DNA of 64,000 nt from BACL27 sp964203235 (GCA_964203235.1 CAXNLE010000001.1:1054001-1118000); one strand, 5' to 3'. Counted from the first letter of the stretch, positions 46,017 through 56,736 are shown. Notes: generated by a model from the letters alone, not told the origin. Translations and numbers: made by a program.

Positions 46017-46049
46017 CTAGCTAATTAACTAATTAATTGCATTAATAAA

Positions 46050-46232
46050 CTAGTCGCAACAACTATCGCGCCAACCACAAGAGCCGCATTTGAAATGTGC
46101 GTGCTCGGCATGCAACGACGAACCACAGTGTGGACACTCCGAGAATACGGCGTGACGTGTGCGACAACTATCGGTAACGCCTTGCCCAGTCTCATTTAGT
46201 TTTGGTGTTAATTCAAACTGTGCTTTCTCCAT
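46050..46232 (-). CDS. Small zinc-ribbon protein, 60 residues
   Basis: 60 residues from ATG 46232. The C-terminal half has a zinc-ribbon pattern: ECPHCGSS, then HFKCGSCGWRDSCCD with four candidate cysteine ligands and two extra cysteines. There is no clear ribosome-binding site, so it may be leaderless. Similar tiny ribbons often bind nucleic acid or act as metal chaperones, but none is recognised here. It converges on ald and diverges from the MFS gene. Confidence 0.65.
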   Translation of the reverse strand: MEKAQFELTPKLNETGQGVTDSCRTRHAVFSECPHCGSSLHAEHAHFKCGSCGWRDSCCD

Positions 46233-46269
46233 AATCAAATTATTGCACTAGCGTCAAGGTTCTTCGTGT

Positions 46270-47547
46270 ATGACTGATACAACCGATTCTTCAACACCGG
46301 TTAGCCGTCGACTCAACCCACACAAAGTAGGCAGTGCCCGAGCAGCGTTTCATGTACGCGACTTTCGCCGAATTTGGTTTGGCTCATTCGCCTCAAACAT
46401 CGGCACCTGGATTCAAAACGTTGTGCTACCTGTTTATGTTTATGCGAGAACAGGGCGTGCATCACTTGTTGCTCTACTGATTTTCGCCCAACTAGGGCCA
46501 CTTCTGTTGCTGTCGATACCAGGTGGCGTTATCGCCGATCGAATGGATCGCAAGAAATTTCTAATTTCAATGCAAGCAGTTCAACTTCTTTGCTCGCTAT
46601 TGCTTGCATTGTTTGCAGCAAATAATTCTCCCATTTGGATGCTTTTTCTCGCTCAACTTGGAGTTGGCGTTGGCAACGCACTAAATATTCCGGCGTGGTC
46701 GGCAATGTTGACTTCATTAGTACCGCCGAGCGACATCGCTGGGGCAATCTCACTCAACTCAACCGTAATCAATGGCGCACGAGTAGTCGGGCCGATCATC
46801 GTGGCTTTACTTTCGCAATGGAACGTCACATCTTCTGAATTTTTTGCAATTAATGCTGCGACTTATTTATTTGTCATCTTCGCACTACTAAGCGTGAAGG
46901 TACCAGCAATTGCTTTTGACACAACCGCAGGTTGGCGAAGGTTCACTTTCGCATTCAAAATCGCCCGTGAACGAGTCGTGATATCGCGACTGATTTTGAC
47001 TCTTGCTTCATTTTCGTTATTGTCGCTTCCCTACGTCGGCCTCTTCCCGGCGATTGCACAACTAAATTTTGGGATCGAATCTCAAAGCGCAACATATAAT
47101 TGGCTTTACGCAACTTGGGGTCTCGGCGCGTGCCTCGGTGGACTGAGTGTTTCAACTTTGTTCGTCGATATTGACAACCGAAAATTAATTCGAATGGGCT
47201 TTGCAAGTTTTGCAGTGAGCATGATGGCGTTTGCACTGGCACCAAACGTTGAACTTGCATTTTTGACGGTTTTCTTTTTAGGTGCCGCCTATTTTTTTAC
47301 AACAACTGCGATGCAAACCGTTTTTGCATCAGGGCTCACCCCAGAGATTCGCGCACGGGTCATGGCACTATGGTTTATGGCCTTCGGCGGAACAGTGCCA
47401 ATCGGCAATCTAATTTTTGGTCCGCTGGTCGACCGTTATGGTTCGCAGTGGCTGCTCGTTTTAGGTTCGCTTTGGGCTGTCGTTTTGTGGTGGTGGTGCG
47501 ATATTGAGCGTCTCGAACGCAACGATTCAAACCCTCTCGTTTTATAA
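46270..47547 (+). CDS. MFS exporter (EntS/MFS_3-like)
   Basis: 425 residues with about twelve hydrophobic segments. The N-terminus AAFHVRDFRRIWFGSFASNIGTWIQNVVLPVYVY and the loop GGVIADRMDRKKFL are typical of the MFS_3 group that includes the enterobactin exporter EntS and various drug exporters. The substrate is unknown. It is transcribed toward murF and ends seven bases before it. Confidence 0.85.
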   Translation: MTDTTDSSTPVSRRLNPHKVGSARAAFHVRDFRRIWFGSFASNIGTWIQNVVLPVYVYARTGRASLVALLIFAQLGPLLLLSIPGGVIADRMDRKKFLISMQAVQLLCSLLLALFAANNSPIWMLFLAQLGVGVGNALNIPAWSAMLTSLVPPSDIAGAISLNSTVINGARVVGPIIVALLSQWNVTSSEFFAINAATYLFVIFALLSVKVPAIAFDTTAGWRRFTFAFKIARERVVISRLILTLASFSLLSLPYVGLFPAIAQLNFGIESQSATYNWLYATWGLGACLGGLSVSTLFVDIDNRKLIRMGFASFAVSMMAFALAPNVELAFLTVFFLGAAYFFTTTAMQTVFASGLTPEIRARVMALWFMAFGGTVPIGNLIFGPLVDRYGSQWLLVLGSLWAVVLWWWCDIERLERNDSNPLVL

Positions 47548-47554
47548 TCGATCG

Positions 47555-48859
47555 TTATAAACCTTCACACAGTCGCACTAGCCCGGCAACTTTCGAACCC
47601 TTAACAAGTACCAAGTCTCCGTCGACTAGTTCTGCTAAAACTTGGCGGGCTTGCGAAAAATTTATTGGCCTTACCCCATACAGATCAGTTTCAATTGCGA
47701 CCAGTTCTATCTGATTCTGTTTCGCCAGCAAAGCGATTGCTAAATGATCTTCACTCGGTTCGGCGAGTTCGGCCATGAGTCCACAAAATGCAATCCGTCT
47801 GGCACCTGAAAAAGTAGTAAGAGTCTCCAACGCAGCGCGCATTGATGCAGGGTTGGCATTATAAGAATCATCGAGCACCATGGCACCATTTTTGAGTTTT
47901 CTAATTTGCATTCGCGAAGGCGAAATACTTGAATTCGAAATCGCATCTGCAGCCAGTGAGATATCTAAATTGAGAACACCCGCAACACAGAGTGCCGCCA
48001 GCGCGTTATGTGCCATGTGCCTGCCAGGAACATTCATAGACAATTTCGCATCACCCCAAGGAGTTTTAACCATTGCAGTCGCACGACCTTGTTGGCCAAT
48101 TTCGCACTCGACCATCTGCACATCTGCCGAACTGCTCTCACCAAAAGTTAAAACCTGCGCCTTTGATGCATCACGCATTGATAAAACATTTGGGTCGTCT
48201 GCATTCAAGATCGAAAAACCGCCAACTGGCAGCGAGTCAACGAGTTCGCGCTTGGCTCGGGTGACACCATCAATCGAACCAACTCTTTGCGTGTGGGCAT
48301 TTGAAACCGCCGTCACGACACCGATACAAGGTCGCGCCACTTCACAAAGTCTGGCGATTTCACCAAAGCCACGCATCCCCATTTCAAGCACAAGCGCTTC
48401 AACATTGTCAAAAGCATTTAAAATGGTGGTCGGCAATCCAAAATCATTATTGAACGATTGATCATTCGCATGAGTTCTAAGTGCCGTTGCTAATGCGCTC
48501 GCAATTAGATCTTTGGTAGAAGTTTTGCCAACCGAACCAGTTATTGCCACCACTCGTTTTTGTAGTTGATTATTTAGACGTGTTCTCCCCCACGCACCCA
48601 AATTTAACAACCCTGCAACAGTGTCGTTGACTGTGATTGCGGTTCGGCCTTGCGGTGCGCGCGAAGTTAAATATGCGCCAGCGCCGCGGCTAAGTGCATC
48701 GGCAATAAAATCGTGACCATCTCGCTGATCAATAATCGGCACGAACAATTGGCCAGGTTTAATTGTTCGCGAATCAAACGACACGCCGTCTAAATGCGCG
48801 TTAGCACCGACGAGTTCTCCGGAAACGGCTTGCGCAACATCTGCTGCCATCAAGCGCAT
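47555..48859 (-). CDS. murF: UDP-N-acetylmuramoyl-tripeptide--D-alanyl-D-alanine ligase
   Basis: 434 residues. MurF adds D-Ala-D-Ala to the peptidoglycan precursor. The ATP-binding P-loop is TGSVGKTS (about 107-114), followed by the lysine-activation and Mg-binding blocks LVLEMGMRGFGEIA and SNAHTQRVG, and later LDDSYNANPASM. No other mur ligase is next to it, but ddl, which makes its D-Ala-D-Ala substrate, is divergently transcribed 84 bases away. Confidence 0.95.
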   Translation of the reverse strand: MRLMAADVAQAVSGELVGANAHLDGVSFDSRTIKPGQLFVPIIDQRDGHDFIADALSRGAGAYLTSRAPQGRTAITVNDTVAGLLNLGAWGRTRLNNQLQKRVVAITGSVGKTSTKDLIASALATALRTHANDQSFNNDFGLPTTILNAFDNVEALVLEMGMRGFGEIARLCEVARPCIGVVTAVSNAHTQRVGSIDGVTRAKRELVDSLPVGGFSILNADDPNVLSMRDASKAQVLTFGESSSADVQMVECEIGQQGRATAMVKTPWGDAKLSMNVPGRHMAHNALAALCVAGVLNLDISLAADAISNSSISPSRMQIRKLKNGAMVLDDSYNANPASMRAALETLTTFSGARRIAFCGLMAELAEPSEDHLAIALLAKQNQIELVAIETDLYGVRPINFSQARQVLAELVDGDLVLVKGSKVAGLVRLCEGL

Positions 48860-48943
48860 AAGAATTTAATTATAACTGCGCGAATATCAAGCAACCGATC
48901 AAACGAATAAATCGTGTCGGCTATGCGAGTACCGTAAAGGTAC

Positions 48944-50020
48944 ATGAATAGCGAGAATAATTCAAAAATAAATGTTGTCGTCTTATTCGGTGGTGAATCT
49001 GCAGAGCATGATGTGAGTTGTATTACTGCGGCTCACGTTTTGCGTGCACTAAACATCGACAAATACGAAATTACAACTGTTGGCATCACCCGTGAAGGTG
49101 ACTGGATAAATGTTAAATCAGAGTCAAATGCCCCAACTGATCGTCTTATAGCAACTGGCACGCAAACAGATATCTCACAAATTTTGCAGGGCATTAATTT
49201 GGACGGCATCAATAGATCCGCACGCACCGTCGTGATTCCGTTGCTGCATGGCCCGATGGGTGAAGATGGCACGGTGCAAGGAGCTCTTGAACTCGCACAT
49301 GTTGCATATGTCGGCGCTGGAGTTCTCGGTAGCGCAATTGCGATGGATAAAAGTATCGCTAAACAAATTCTCGCCCTGAACAAAGTCCCTCAACCAAAAT
49401 TTATTTCTGTGCGCGATAACGAAGATTTGAATACTGTTTGCGACAACGCAGTTCACAAACTTGGGCTCCCGGTTTTTGTCAAACCTGCGAATATGGGCTC
49501 ATCAATCGGCGTAAAAAAAGCAAAAACCCGCGACGAAATTCTTTCTGCTTTACAGCAGGCATTCGAATACGACGAGTGGGCACTGATCGAAGAAGCAATA
49601 GTTGGCCGAGAGATAGAAGTGGCAATTCTCGGCAACCAATCTGCTCAGGCATCGGTGCCGGGTGAAATCATTCCTGGTAACGAGTTCTACGACTATGAGG
49701 ATAAATATTTAGGTGATTTAGCAAAGTTGCTGGTGCCCGCCCCGCTGACGACGCAGCAGGTTGATGAAGTTCAACAACTTGCGCTTAAAGTTTTTGCAAT
49801 ATTGCGAAGCGATGGTATGGCCCGTATTGATTTTTTCTTTGAAGAGAACGGGCGTGGGTTCTTATGCAACGAAGTGAACACAATTCCGGGTTTTACACCG
49901 ATATCTATGTATCCAAAATTATGGAATGCGTCAGGTCTAAGTTACTCAGACCTACTTGATCGTTTGATAAATCTCGCGTTAGATCGTTACGCAAAACACC
50001 GAAGAAAAACTTCTCGCTAA
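48944..50020 (+). CDS. ddl: D-alanine--D-alanine ligase
   Basis: 358-residue ATP-grasp enzyme making D-Ala-D-Ala for cell-wall synthesis. The N-terminus VVVLFGGESAEHDVS, the VKPANMGSSIGV ATP-binding stretch, EVAILGN and the C-terminal IDFFFEENGRGFLCNEVNTIPGFTP are diagnostic. The STAEH-like serine and the catalytic arginine region are present. It is convergent with the LysM lipoprotein (one base between stops). Confidence 0.95.
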   Translation: MNSENNSKINVVVLFGGESAEHDVSCITAAHVLRALNIDKYEITTVGITREGDWINVKSESNAPTDRLIATGTQTDISQILQGINLDGINRSARTVVIPLLHGPMGEDGTVQGALELAHVAYVGAGVLGSAIAMDKSIAKQILALNKVPQPKFISVRDNEDLNTVCDNAVHKLGLPVFVKPANMGSSIGVKKAKTRDEILSALQQAFEYDEWALIEEAIVGREIEVAILGNQSAQASVPGEIIPGNEFYDYEDKYLGDLAKLLVPAPLTTQQVDEVQQLALKVFAILRSDGMARIDFFFEENGRGFLCNEVNTIPGFTPISMYPKLWNASGLSYSDLLDRLINLALDRYAKHRRKTSR

Positions 50021-50021
50021 A

Positions 50022-50609
50022 TCAAGAACCCGCTGCAGGAATATTGATTTTCATACCAGGATAAAGCAGCACATCGATACTTGACCAGTTATTTGCTCTG
50101 ACAAGCCCAGCCATTGAAATACAGAATTTTTTGATAATCCCAAACAAGAAGTCACCTTGCGCAACCTCATAAGTTCCTGCGGGACGATTTCCACAACCTG
50201 GTTTACCTACCTCATTAGCGACAACAGTTTGTTGTACGTTTGTCGAAACCACTTGAGCCGACGGCGGAATTTTAAGTTTTCGCCCCGCATACGGAAACTG
50301 TGAAGCAGAAATCAAACCGTTCCATGCGAGCAATTCGGTCAAGGTGATACCAAATAAGTTGGCAACCAGATTTGGAGAGTCGCCAGCCTGCACGATGTAC
50401 TCCTGCTCAACGCCGACTGCACCTGGAGGCAAACTTGTTGTTGTATTTGGCAAAGTTGATTGCACCGGCGGAATCGTCGCAAAATCTGTTGGTCCGACAG
50501 GTACAACAGTGGTCGCTGTACCGGTTACATCAACACCACAAGAAGTAAGCACACAGGCAGACACAATTAACGCGATGAACCCTGATTTTAATTTTTTATA
50601 CAACATCAC
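50022..50609 (-). CDS. LysM-domain lipoprotein
   Basis: 195 residues. The signal peptide ends in the lipobox VLTSC, with the lipidated cysteine at about residue 24, then a Thr/Pro-rich linker. Two LysM domains follow: YIVQAGDSPNLVANLFGITL and, after a spacer, YEVAQGDFLFGIIKKFCISM, each ending in a K(L/I)xIP. LysM binds peptidoglycan or chitin, so the protein is probably attached to the membrane and the wall. There is no catalytic domain. Confidence 0.85.
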   Translation of the reverse strand: MMLYKKLKSGFIALIVSACVLTSCGVDVTGTATTVVPVGPTDFATIPPVQSTLPNTTTSLPPGAVGVEQEYIVQAGDSPNLVANLFGITLTELLAWNGLISASQFPYAGRKLKIPPSAQVVSTNVQQTVVANEVGKPGCGNRPAGTYEVAQGDFLFGIIKKFCISMAGLVRANNWSSIDVLLYPGMKINIPAAGS

Positions 50610-50674
50610 GGTCTATCGTAAACGATTTGGGACATCCGGCGTGTGAACGCAATTTCTGAACTTTTTAATTTGCC

Positions 50675-52126
50675 TTAATTTAGAGGTTTTGCTGATGCGA
50701 CGATCGGCGCGGGCAAATCAGTTGAGCCCATTAAATAACGATCAACTGCCGCAGCCGAAGCGCGACCCTCGGCAATGGCCCAAACGATCAAACTTTGTCC
50801 ACGACCCATATCGCCTGCCACAAATACACCTCTAGTGCTCGACATGTAATCGTCGTTACGAACAATGTTTCCACGCGGATCAATTTGCACCCCGAGTTGG
50901 TCAATCCATGAAGATTTTTCTGGACCAACAAACCCAAGTGCTAACAAAACTAGATCTGCTTGCAACTCGCGCTCAGTGCCCTCTACTTTAACGAATGATC
51001 CTGCCTCAGACTTAACCTCGCAGATCACTAATGCACGCACATTATTTTTTTCGTCACCTAAAAACCGATCTGTAGTCACCGAGAACAATCGCTCGCCACC
51101 TTCTTCATGCGCTGAGGACGTTCGATAAATAAAACTCCATTGCGGCCACGGGTTCGCTGCCGAGCGGGTTTCAGGTGGCTGTGGCAAAATCTCAAGCTGA
51201 GTAACCGATGCAGCCCCTTGTCGATGCGCAGTGCCTAGACAATCGGCACCAGTGTCGCCACCGCCGATGATCACAACATGTTTACCAGTTGCCGAAATCG
51301 GTGAAGTCGAAAGATCACCTTGCTGGACTTTATTCGCTGGCGGCAAATACTCCATTGCTTGATAAATGTTTTTAAGTTCACGACCAACTACTGGCAAGTC
51401 ACGCCACGCCGTCGCGCCACAGGCCAAAACTACTGCATCATTTGATGCAACAAGCACATCAATATCAACATTCTCACCGACAACAGCGTTGGTGCGAAAG
51501 ACAGTTCCTTCGCTTTGCATCTGATCAATTCGCCGCTCAATGTGAAGTTTCTCCATTTTGAATTCTGGAATGCCATAGCGCAACAGTCCCCCGATTCGAT
51601 CGGCACGTTCAAGCACCACAACATCGTGGCCAACGCGCGTAAGTTGCTGAGCACACGCCAGCCCTGCTGGGCCTGAGCCGATTACAACAACGCGTTTACC
51701 AGTTTTCTTTGAAGGCATCTGTGGAACTACCCAGCCCTCACTCCAAGCGCGATCAATGATTTCAACTTCAACTTGTTTAATTGTCACCGCATCAGAGTTA
51801 ATACCGAGGACACATGCCGATTCACAGGGCGCTGGGCACAGCCGCCCAGTAAATTCTGGAAAATTATTTGTCGCATGCAATCTTTCAACCGCATCTTTCC
51901 AATGTCCGCGATATACGAGATCGTTCCAATCTGGAATCAAATTGCCAAGCGGACAGCCGTTATTGCAGAATGGAATTCCGCAATCCATACATCTCCCAGC
52001 CTGATGTTTTAATTCTTCGGCAGGAAACTTCTCGTATACCTCTTGCCAATCTTGAACACGCACCTCAATGCGCCTGCGTTGCGGGGTCGAACGATCCCAC
52101 TTAAGAAATCCAGTCGGCTCACCCAT
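50675..52126 (-). CDS. gltD: Glutamate synthase small subunit
   Basis: 483 residues. GltD supplies electrons from NADPH through FAD and two [4Fe-4S] clusters to GltB. Cysteines C46, C49, C54 and C58 (CMDCGIPFCNNGC) and a second group near CPAPCESAC bind the clusters; VIGSGPAGLACA is the FAD dinucleotide motif, VIIGGGDTGADC the NADPH one. The start overlaps the end of gltB by eight bases, giving co-translation of the two subunits. Confidence 0.95.
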   Translation of the reverse strand: MGEPTGFLKWDRSTPQRRRIEVRVQDWQEVYEKFPAEELKHQAGRCMDCGIPFCNNGCPLGNLIPDWNDLVYRGHWKDAVERLHATNNFPEFTGRLCPAPCESACVLGINSDAVTIKQVEVEIIDRAWSEGWVVPQMPSKKTGKRVVVIGSGPAGLACAQQLTRVGHDVVVLERADRIGGLLRYGIPEFKMEKLHIERRIDQMQSEGTVFRTNAVVGENVDIDVLVASNDAVVLACGATAWRDLPVVGRELKNIYQAMEYLPPANKVQQGDLSTSPISATGKHVVIIGGGDTGADCLGTAHRQGAASVTQLEILPQPPETRSAANPWPQWSFIYRTSSAHEEGGERLFSVTTDRFLGDEKNNVRALVICEVKSEAGSFVKVEGTERELQADLVLLALGFVGPEKSSWIDQLGVQIDPRGNIVRNDDYMSSTRGVFVAGDMGRGQSLIVWAIAEGRASAAAVDRYLMGSTDLPAPIVASAKPLN

Positions 52127-55100
52127 TGACAGTTACATCTACTTTCTCTAATTTTGCTTTTTCAATTTCTGCAATAACACGGGCGTAATCACGTGGCAAG
52201 ACCTTGCGCATCTTTGTCTTAGCCACTTGCCAATTCACAAGAACATCGCCAGCACGCACTGAGTTTGTAAGTTCATGGTGTCGGCGAATTATTTGTTCTA
52301 GCCAAACCAAATCAGATTTGTCAAGCGCAACGACATCAACAAGTTCGATATTGACCCGTGATTGAAATTCGTCGTCAATGTCGTAAACAAAGGCAATTCC
52401 ACCAGACATGCCGGCAGCGAAATTGCGCCCAGTTGTACCAAGAACAACTACCCGACCGCCAGTCATATATTCACAACCATGATCGCCTAAACCTTCGACG
52501 ACGGCAGTCGCGCCAGAGTTACGCACACAAAATCGCTCACCGACAGTACCTGAAACAAAAATCTCGCCGCTTGTTGCGCCATATCCAATCACATTGCCTG
52601 CGATGACATTTTCGTGGGCAACGAAATTTGCGCGCTTGTCAGGATGCAAAATTATTCGGCCACCCGACAGACCTTTGCCTAAATAATCATTTGAGTCACC
52701 CTCTAATCGCATCTCAATACCTTTTGGAATGAATGCGCCGAAGCTTTGACCTGCAGACCCAGTGAAGCGAATAGAGATCGTCGCATCTGGTAATCCGGTT
52801 TCGCCAAATCGTTTTGTAACTTCATAGCCAAGCATCGTGCCCACTGTGCGATTCGTATTATTTATTGAATACTCAATCGTCACGGGTTGAGAATTCTCAA
52901 GCGCGTTTTTGCAATCAACAATTAGTTCGTTGTCGAGCGCGCCAGACAAACCATGATCCTGCTGTGTTGAGTGATATGGCGTTTGGTTATATGGATTTTG
53001 TGGCACCGCCAAAATTGGTGAGATATCAAGCCCGCGAGCCTTCCAATGGTCAACGGCGAGTTTCGCATTGAGCATTTCAACACGACCGACAGCCTCTTGC
53101 AAACTGCGAAAACCAAGTTGAGCAAGATACTCGCGAACTTCTGTGGCGATAAATTCAAAGAAGTTCGTCACGAATTCTGGCTTACCTGAAAACTTCTTAC
53201 GAAGTTCTGGGTTCTGAGTTGCGATACCGACTGGGCAAGTGTCGAGATGACATACCCGCATCATCACACAACCACTGACAACTAATGGCGCCGTTGCAAA
53301 GCCAAACTCTTCGGCACCAAGCAGCGCCGCAATTATTACATCGCGACCGGTTTTCATTTGTCCATCGGTCTGAACAACTATGCGATCGCGTAAGCCGTTT
53401 AACATCAAAGTCTGTTGAGTTTCAGCAAGACCGAGTTCCCATGGCGCACCAGCATGCTTTAACGAAGTCAGCGGCGACGCACCGGTGCCTCCGTCGTGGC
53501 CAGAAATTAGAACTACATCTGCTTTCGCTTTGGCTACGCCAGCAGCCACCGTGCCAACGCCAACTTCAGCCACTAGTTTCACATGAATTCTTGCGACGGG
53601 GTTTGAATTTTTTAAATCGTGAATCAGTTGTTTGAGATCTTCAATCGAATAGATGTCATGATGTGGCGGCGGGCTAATCAACCCAACGCCAGGTGTCGAA
53701 TAACGAGTCTTGGCAATCCACGGATAAACCTTGTGCGCCGGCAATTGACCACCCTCACCCGGCTTGGCACCTTGCGCCATCTTGATCTGCAAATCGTCTG
53801 CGTTAACGAGATAATCACTTGTCACGCCGAAACGTGCTGAAGCAACTTGTTTGATAGCCGATCGTTTTGAGTCACCATTAGACATCTTCTGATATCGCTC
53901 TGAATCTTCACCACCTTCGCCAGTGTTGCTCTTGCCACCGATGCGATTCATTGCAATTGCTAACGTCTCGTGGGCTTCAGCAGAAATTGATCCGTAACTC
54001 ATCGCTCCAGTTGAAAAACGCTTAATAATTTCACTCGCAGGTTCAACTTCATCAATCGAAATCGGATTCTTCGCCTCTGCAAATTCAAACAAACCACGCA
54101 GTGTTGCCAAAACCCGTGACTGATCGTCAACCGATTTTGTGTACTCCTTAAAAATGTCATAACGCCCCGTGCGAGTCGCGTGTTGCAGACGAAATACAGT
54201 TTCTGGGTTGAACAAGTGATGTTCACCTTCACGGCGCCACTGATACTCACCACCTAATTCGAGTTGACGGTGATGACGTTGATCTGGTCGCAATGGGTGT
54301 GCAACCGCGTGGCGTGTTGCAACTTCTTGCGCAATTTCATCAAGTGAGATTCCGCCGAGTCGCGAAACAGTCCCAGTGAAAAACTCATCTACTAATTCAG
54401 TCGACAAACCGATCGCTTCAAAAATCTGTGCACCCGTGTACGACGCAACGGTTGACACACCCATTTTGGACATAACTTTCAAAACACCCTTACCTGATGC
54501 CTTGATGTAATTCTTGATCGCCGATTTTGCATCCACATTGCCCAGACCGAACATGCCTGCTCGGTCATTGGCAATCACCATGTCTTCAATTGATTCGAAT
54601 GCCAGATACGGATTAATCGCTCCTGCGCCATAACCAATCAGCAGTGCCATGTGATGAACTTCTCGAGCATCTCCAGATTCAACAATTAGTCCAACTTTTG
54701 TTCGTTGCTTTTCTCGAATTAAGTGATGATGAACAGCGCTGGTCAACAGCAACGATGGGATCGGCGCGAAAACATCGTCACTATTTCGGTCAGAAAGCAC
54801 GATTATTCGAGCACCATCATTAATTGCACTGGTAACTTTTTGGCGAATCTGATCTAACGCTTCGCGCATCGCCGGCGCACCATTTGCAACCCGATATAAA
54901 CCGCTGATCACTCTAGATTTCAGATGATTAAACGAGTTGTCATCGTTGATCTGAATAATTTTTGCTAGCTCGTCATTGTCAATAATCGGAAATGGCAAAA
55001 CAAGTTGCTTGCAGTTTTCACTGGTTGCCGACAGCAAGTTGCTCTCTGGACCACAAGTAGAACCAACCGAGGTAACAATCTCTTCGCGAATTGCATCTAA

Positions 55101-56657
55101 CGGTGGGTTTGTGACCTGTGCAAACATTTGCGAGAAATAATCAAACAAAAGTCTTGGACGGGTTGACAGCACTGCAATCGGCGTATCAGTGCCCATTGAC
55201 CCGATCGGCTCTGTGCCCGTCATTGCAGTCGGAGCAATAATCAATTTCAATTCTTCGTGCGAATATCCGAATACTTGCTGGCGTCGCAACACACTGTCGT
55301 GGCTAAATACAACATGTTCGCGATCAACAAGATTCTTCAGCTCAACTTGACCCTCTGTGAGCCACTGCGAATATGGTGCCTGTGATGCCAGAGATTCTTT
55401 AATTTCTTCATCGCTGATTATCCGCCCTTGTGACGTGTCAACTAACAACATTTTCCCTGGTTGTAGGCGACCTTTTTTGACAATCTTCGCTGGATCAACA
55501 TTTACAACACCAACTTCACTGGCCATAATCACCAAGTCATCGTCAGTCACCCAGTAACGACTTGGTCGCAAACCGTTGCGATCGAGAACTGCACCGATCA
55601 CAGTGCCATCAGTGAATGCAACACTTGCTGGTCCATCCCACGGCTCCATCAAAGAACCGTGGTATCGATAAAACGCTCGCTTTGTTTCCGACATCGTTGT
55701 TGAGTTTTCCCATGCCTCAGGAATCATCATCAACATTGCGTGCGGCAAACTTCTACCTGACACGTGCAGCAACTCTAAAACTTCATCGAAGCTTGCAGAG
55801 TCAGATGCCCCGACTGTGCAGATTGGAAACGCCTGTTCTAAATCTGGGATTAGTTCGGTCGCCAACAACGACTCTCGCGTCCGCATCCAGTTTCTGTTTC
55901 CCTGCACGGTATTAATTTCGCCGTTGTGCGCTATGTATCTGTACGGATGAGCCAACGGCCAAGATGGAAATGTGTTCGTCGAGAAACGACTATGCACAAG
56001 TACGAGCGCCGACTCAATGCGCTCGTCGCTCAAGTCTGTAAAAAACATCTGTAGTTCTGGCGTCGTCAACATGCCTTTATAAATGAGTGTGCGCGACGAA
56101 AGCGACGGAAAGTATGTCTTTTGATCGTCAATCAACTCATGCTCTATTCGCTTACGTAAAATAAACAACTTGCGATCTAAATCAATCAGCGTTGCACCAC
56201 TTGGGTCATCAATAAAAATTTGCATAAACGACGGCATCACGCGATATGCACTTGCACCCAAGCATGAAGGGTCTACCGGAACGCTTCGCCAACCGAGCGT
56301 GCGCAATTTCTGCTGTGCCACGATCAGTTCAACTTGAGCCTTTGCTTTAGTTGCGAGTTCTTCGTCGCGCGGCAAGAACGCAAGACCGACTCCGTAACTC
56401 CCAATACTCGGCAATGCGAAATCAGTAACCGCATCAAAGAACTTGTGCGGAATCTGTAGAAGGATTCCTGCGCCATCACCAGTTTGAGTTTCGGCTCCTG
56501 TCGCACCGCGATGCTCCATGCTGCACAACGCGCCAAGACCAGTCGCAACAATCTCGTGGCTCGCCCGACCGTGAATATCTACGACAAACGAGACACCACA
56601 AGAGTCGTGTTCAAATCTTGGATCGTAAAGACCAATAGCTTTCGGTAAATCTTGCAA
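52119..56657 (-). CDS. gltB: Glutamate synthase large subunit
   Basis: 1512 residues. GltB transfers the amide of glutamine to 2-oxoglutarate to give two glutamates. The N-terminal class II glutaminase begins after a short propeptide with C20 as nucleophile (HDSCGVSF). The FMN/2-oxoglutarate domain lies in the middle (GGKSNTGEGGED, GHDGGTGASPL), with the [3Fe-4S] cysteines in CVMMRVCHLDTC, and a right-handed beta-helix region closes the protein (VVEGLGDHGCEYMTGG). It is the main nitrogen-assimilation enzyme here. Confidence 0.96.
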   Translation of the reverse strand: MQDLPKAIGLYDPRFEHDSCGVSFVVDIHGRASHEIVATGLGALCSMEHRGATGAETQTGDGAGILLQIPHKFFDAVTDFALPSIGSYGVGLAFLPRDEELATKAKAQVELIVAQQKLRTLGWRSVPVDPSCLGASAYRVMPSFMQIFIDDPSGATLIDLDRKLFILRKRIEHELIDDQKTYFPSLSSRTLIYKGMLTTPELQMFFTDLSDERIESALVLVHSRFSTNTFPSWPLAHPYRYIAHNGEINTVQGNRNWMRTRESLLATELIPDLEQAFPICTVGASDSASFDEVLELLHVSGRSLPHAMLMMIPEAWENSTTMSETKRAFYRYHGSLMEPWDGPASVAFTDGTVIGAVLDRNGLRPSRYWVTDDDLVIMASEVGVVNVDPAKIVKKGRLQPGKMLLVDTSQGRIISDEEIKESLASQAPYSQWLTEGQVELKNLVDREHVVFSHDSVLRRQQVFGYSHEELKLIIAPTAMTGTEPIGSMGTDTPIAVLSTRPRLLFDYFSQMFAQVTNPPLDAIREEIVTSVGSTCGPESNLLSATSENCKQLVLPFPIIDNDELAKIIQINDDNSFNHLKSRVISGLYRVANGAPAMREALDQIRQKVTSAINDGARIIVLSDRNSDDVFAPIPSLLLTSAVHHHLIREKQRTKVGLIVESGDAREVHHMALLIGYGAGAINPYLAFESIEDMVIANDRAGMFGLGNVDAKSAIKNYIKASGKGVLKVMSKMGVSTVASYTGAQIFEAIGLSTELVDEFFTGTVSRLGGISLDEIAQEVATRHAVAHPLRPDQRHHRQLELGGEYQWRREGEHHLFNPETVFRLQHATRTGRYDIFKEYTKSVDDQSRVLATLRGLFEFAEAKNPISIDEVEPASEIIKRFSTGAMSYGSISAEAHETLAIAMNRIGGKSNTGEGGEDSERYQKMSNGDSKRSAIKQVASARFGVTSDYLVNADDLQIKMAQGAKPGEGGQLPAHKVYPWIAKTRYSTPGVGLISPPPHHDIYSIEDLKQLIHDLKNSNPVARIHVKLVAEVGVGTVAAGVAKAKADVVLISGHDGGTGASPLTSLKHAGAPWELGLAETQQTLMLNGLRDRIVVQTDGQMKTGRDVIIAALLGAEEFGFATAPLVVSGCVMMRVCHLDTCPVGIATQNPELRKKFSGKPEFVTNFFEFIATEVREYLAQLGFRSLQEAVGRVEMLNAKLAVDHWKARGLDISPILAVPQNPYNQTPYHSTQQDHGLSGALDNELIVDCKNALENSQPVTIEYSINNTNRTVGTMLGYEVTKRFGETGLPDATISIRFTGSAGQSFGAFIPKGIEMRLEGDSNDYLGKGLSGGRIILHPDKRANFVAHENVIAGNVIGYGATSGEIFVSGTVGERFCVRNSGATAVVEGLGDHGCEYMTGGRVVVLGTTGRNFAAGMSGGIAFVYDIDDEFQSRVNIELVDVVALDKSDLVWLEQIIRRHHELTNSVRAGDVLVNWQVAKTKMRKVLPRDYARVIAEIEKAKLEKVDVTVNG

Positions 56658-56736
56658 AGTTGTCGCCTCTTCAAAGTTTAAAACCAGCCACCAATTGGCT
56701 GATTAAACGAGACGACGTTGGCCCGAGATTTAAAGT

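Noticed and set aside
46017..46049. AT-rich repeat of TAATTAA between ald and the zinc ribbon
   Set aside because: Low-complexity sequence without a stable stem.
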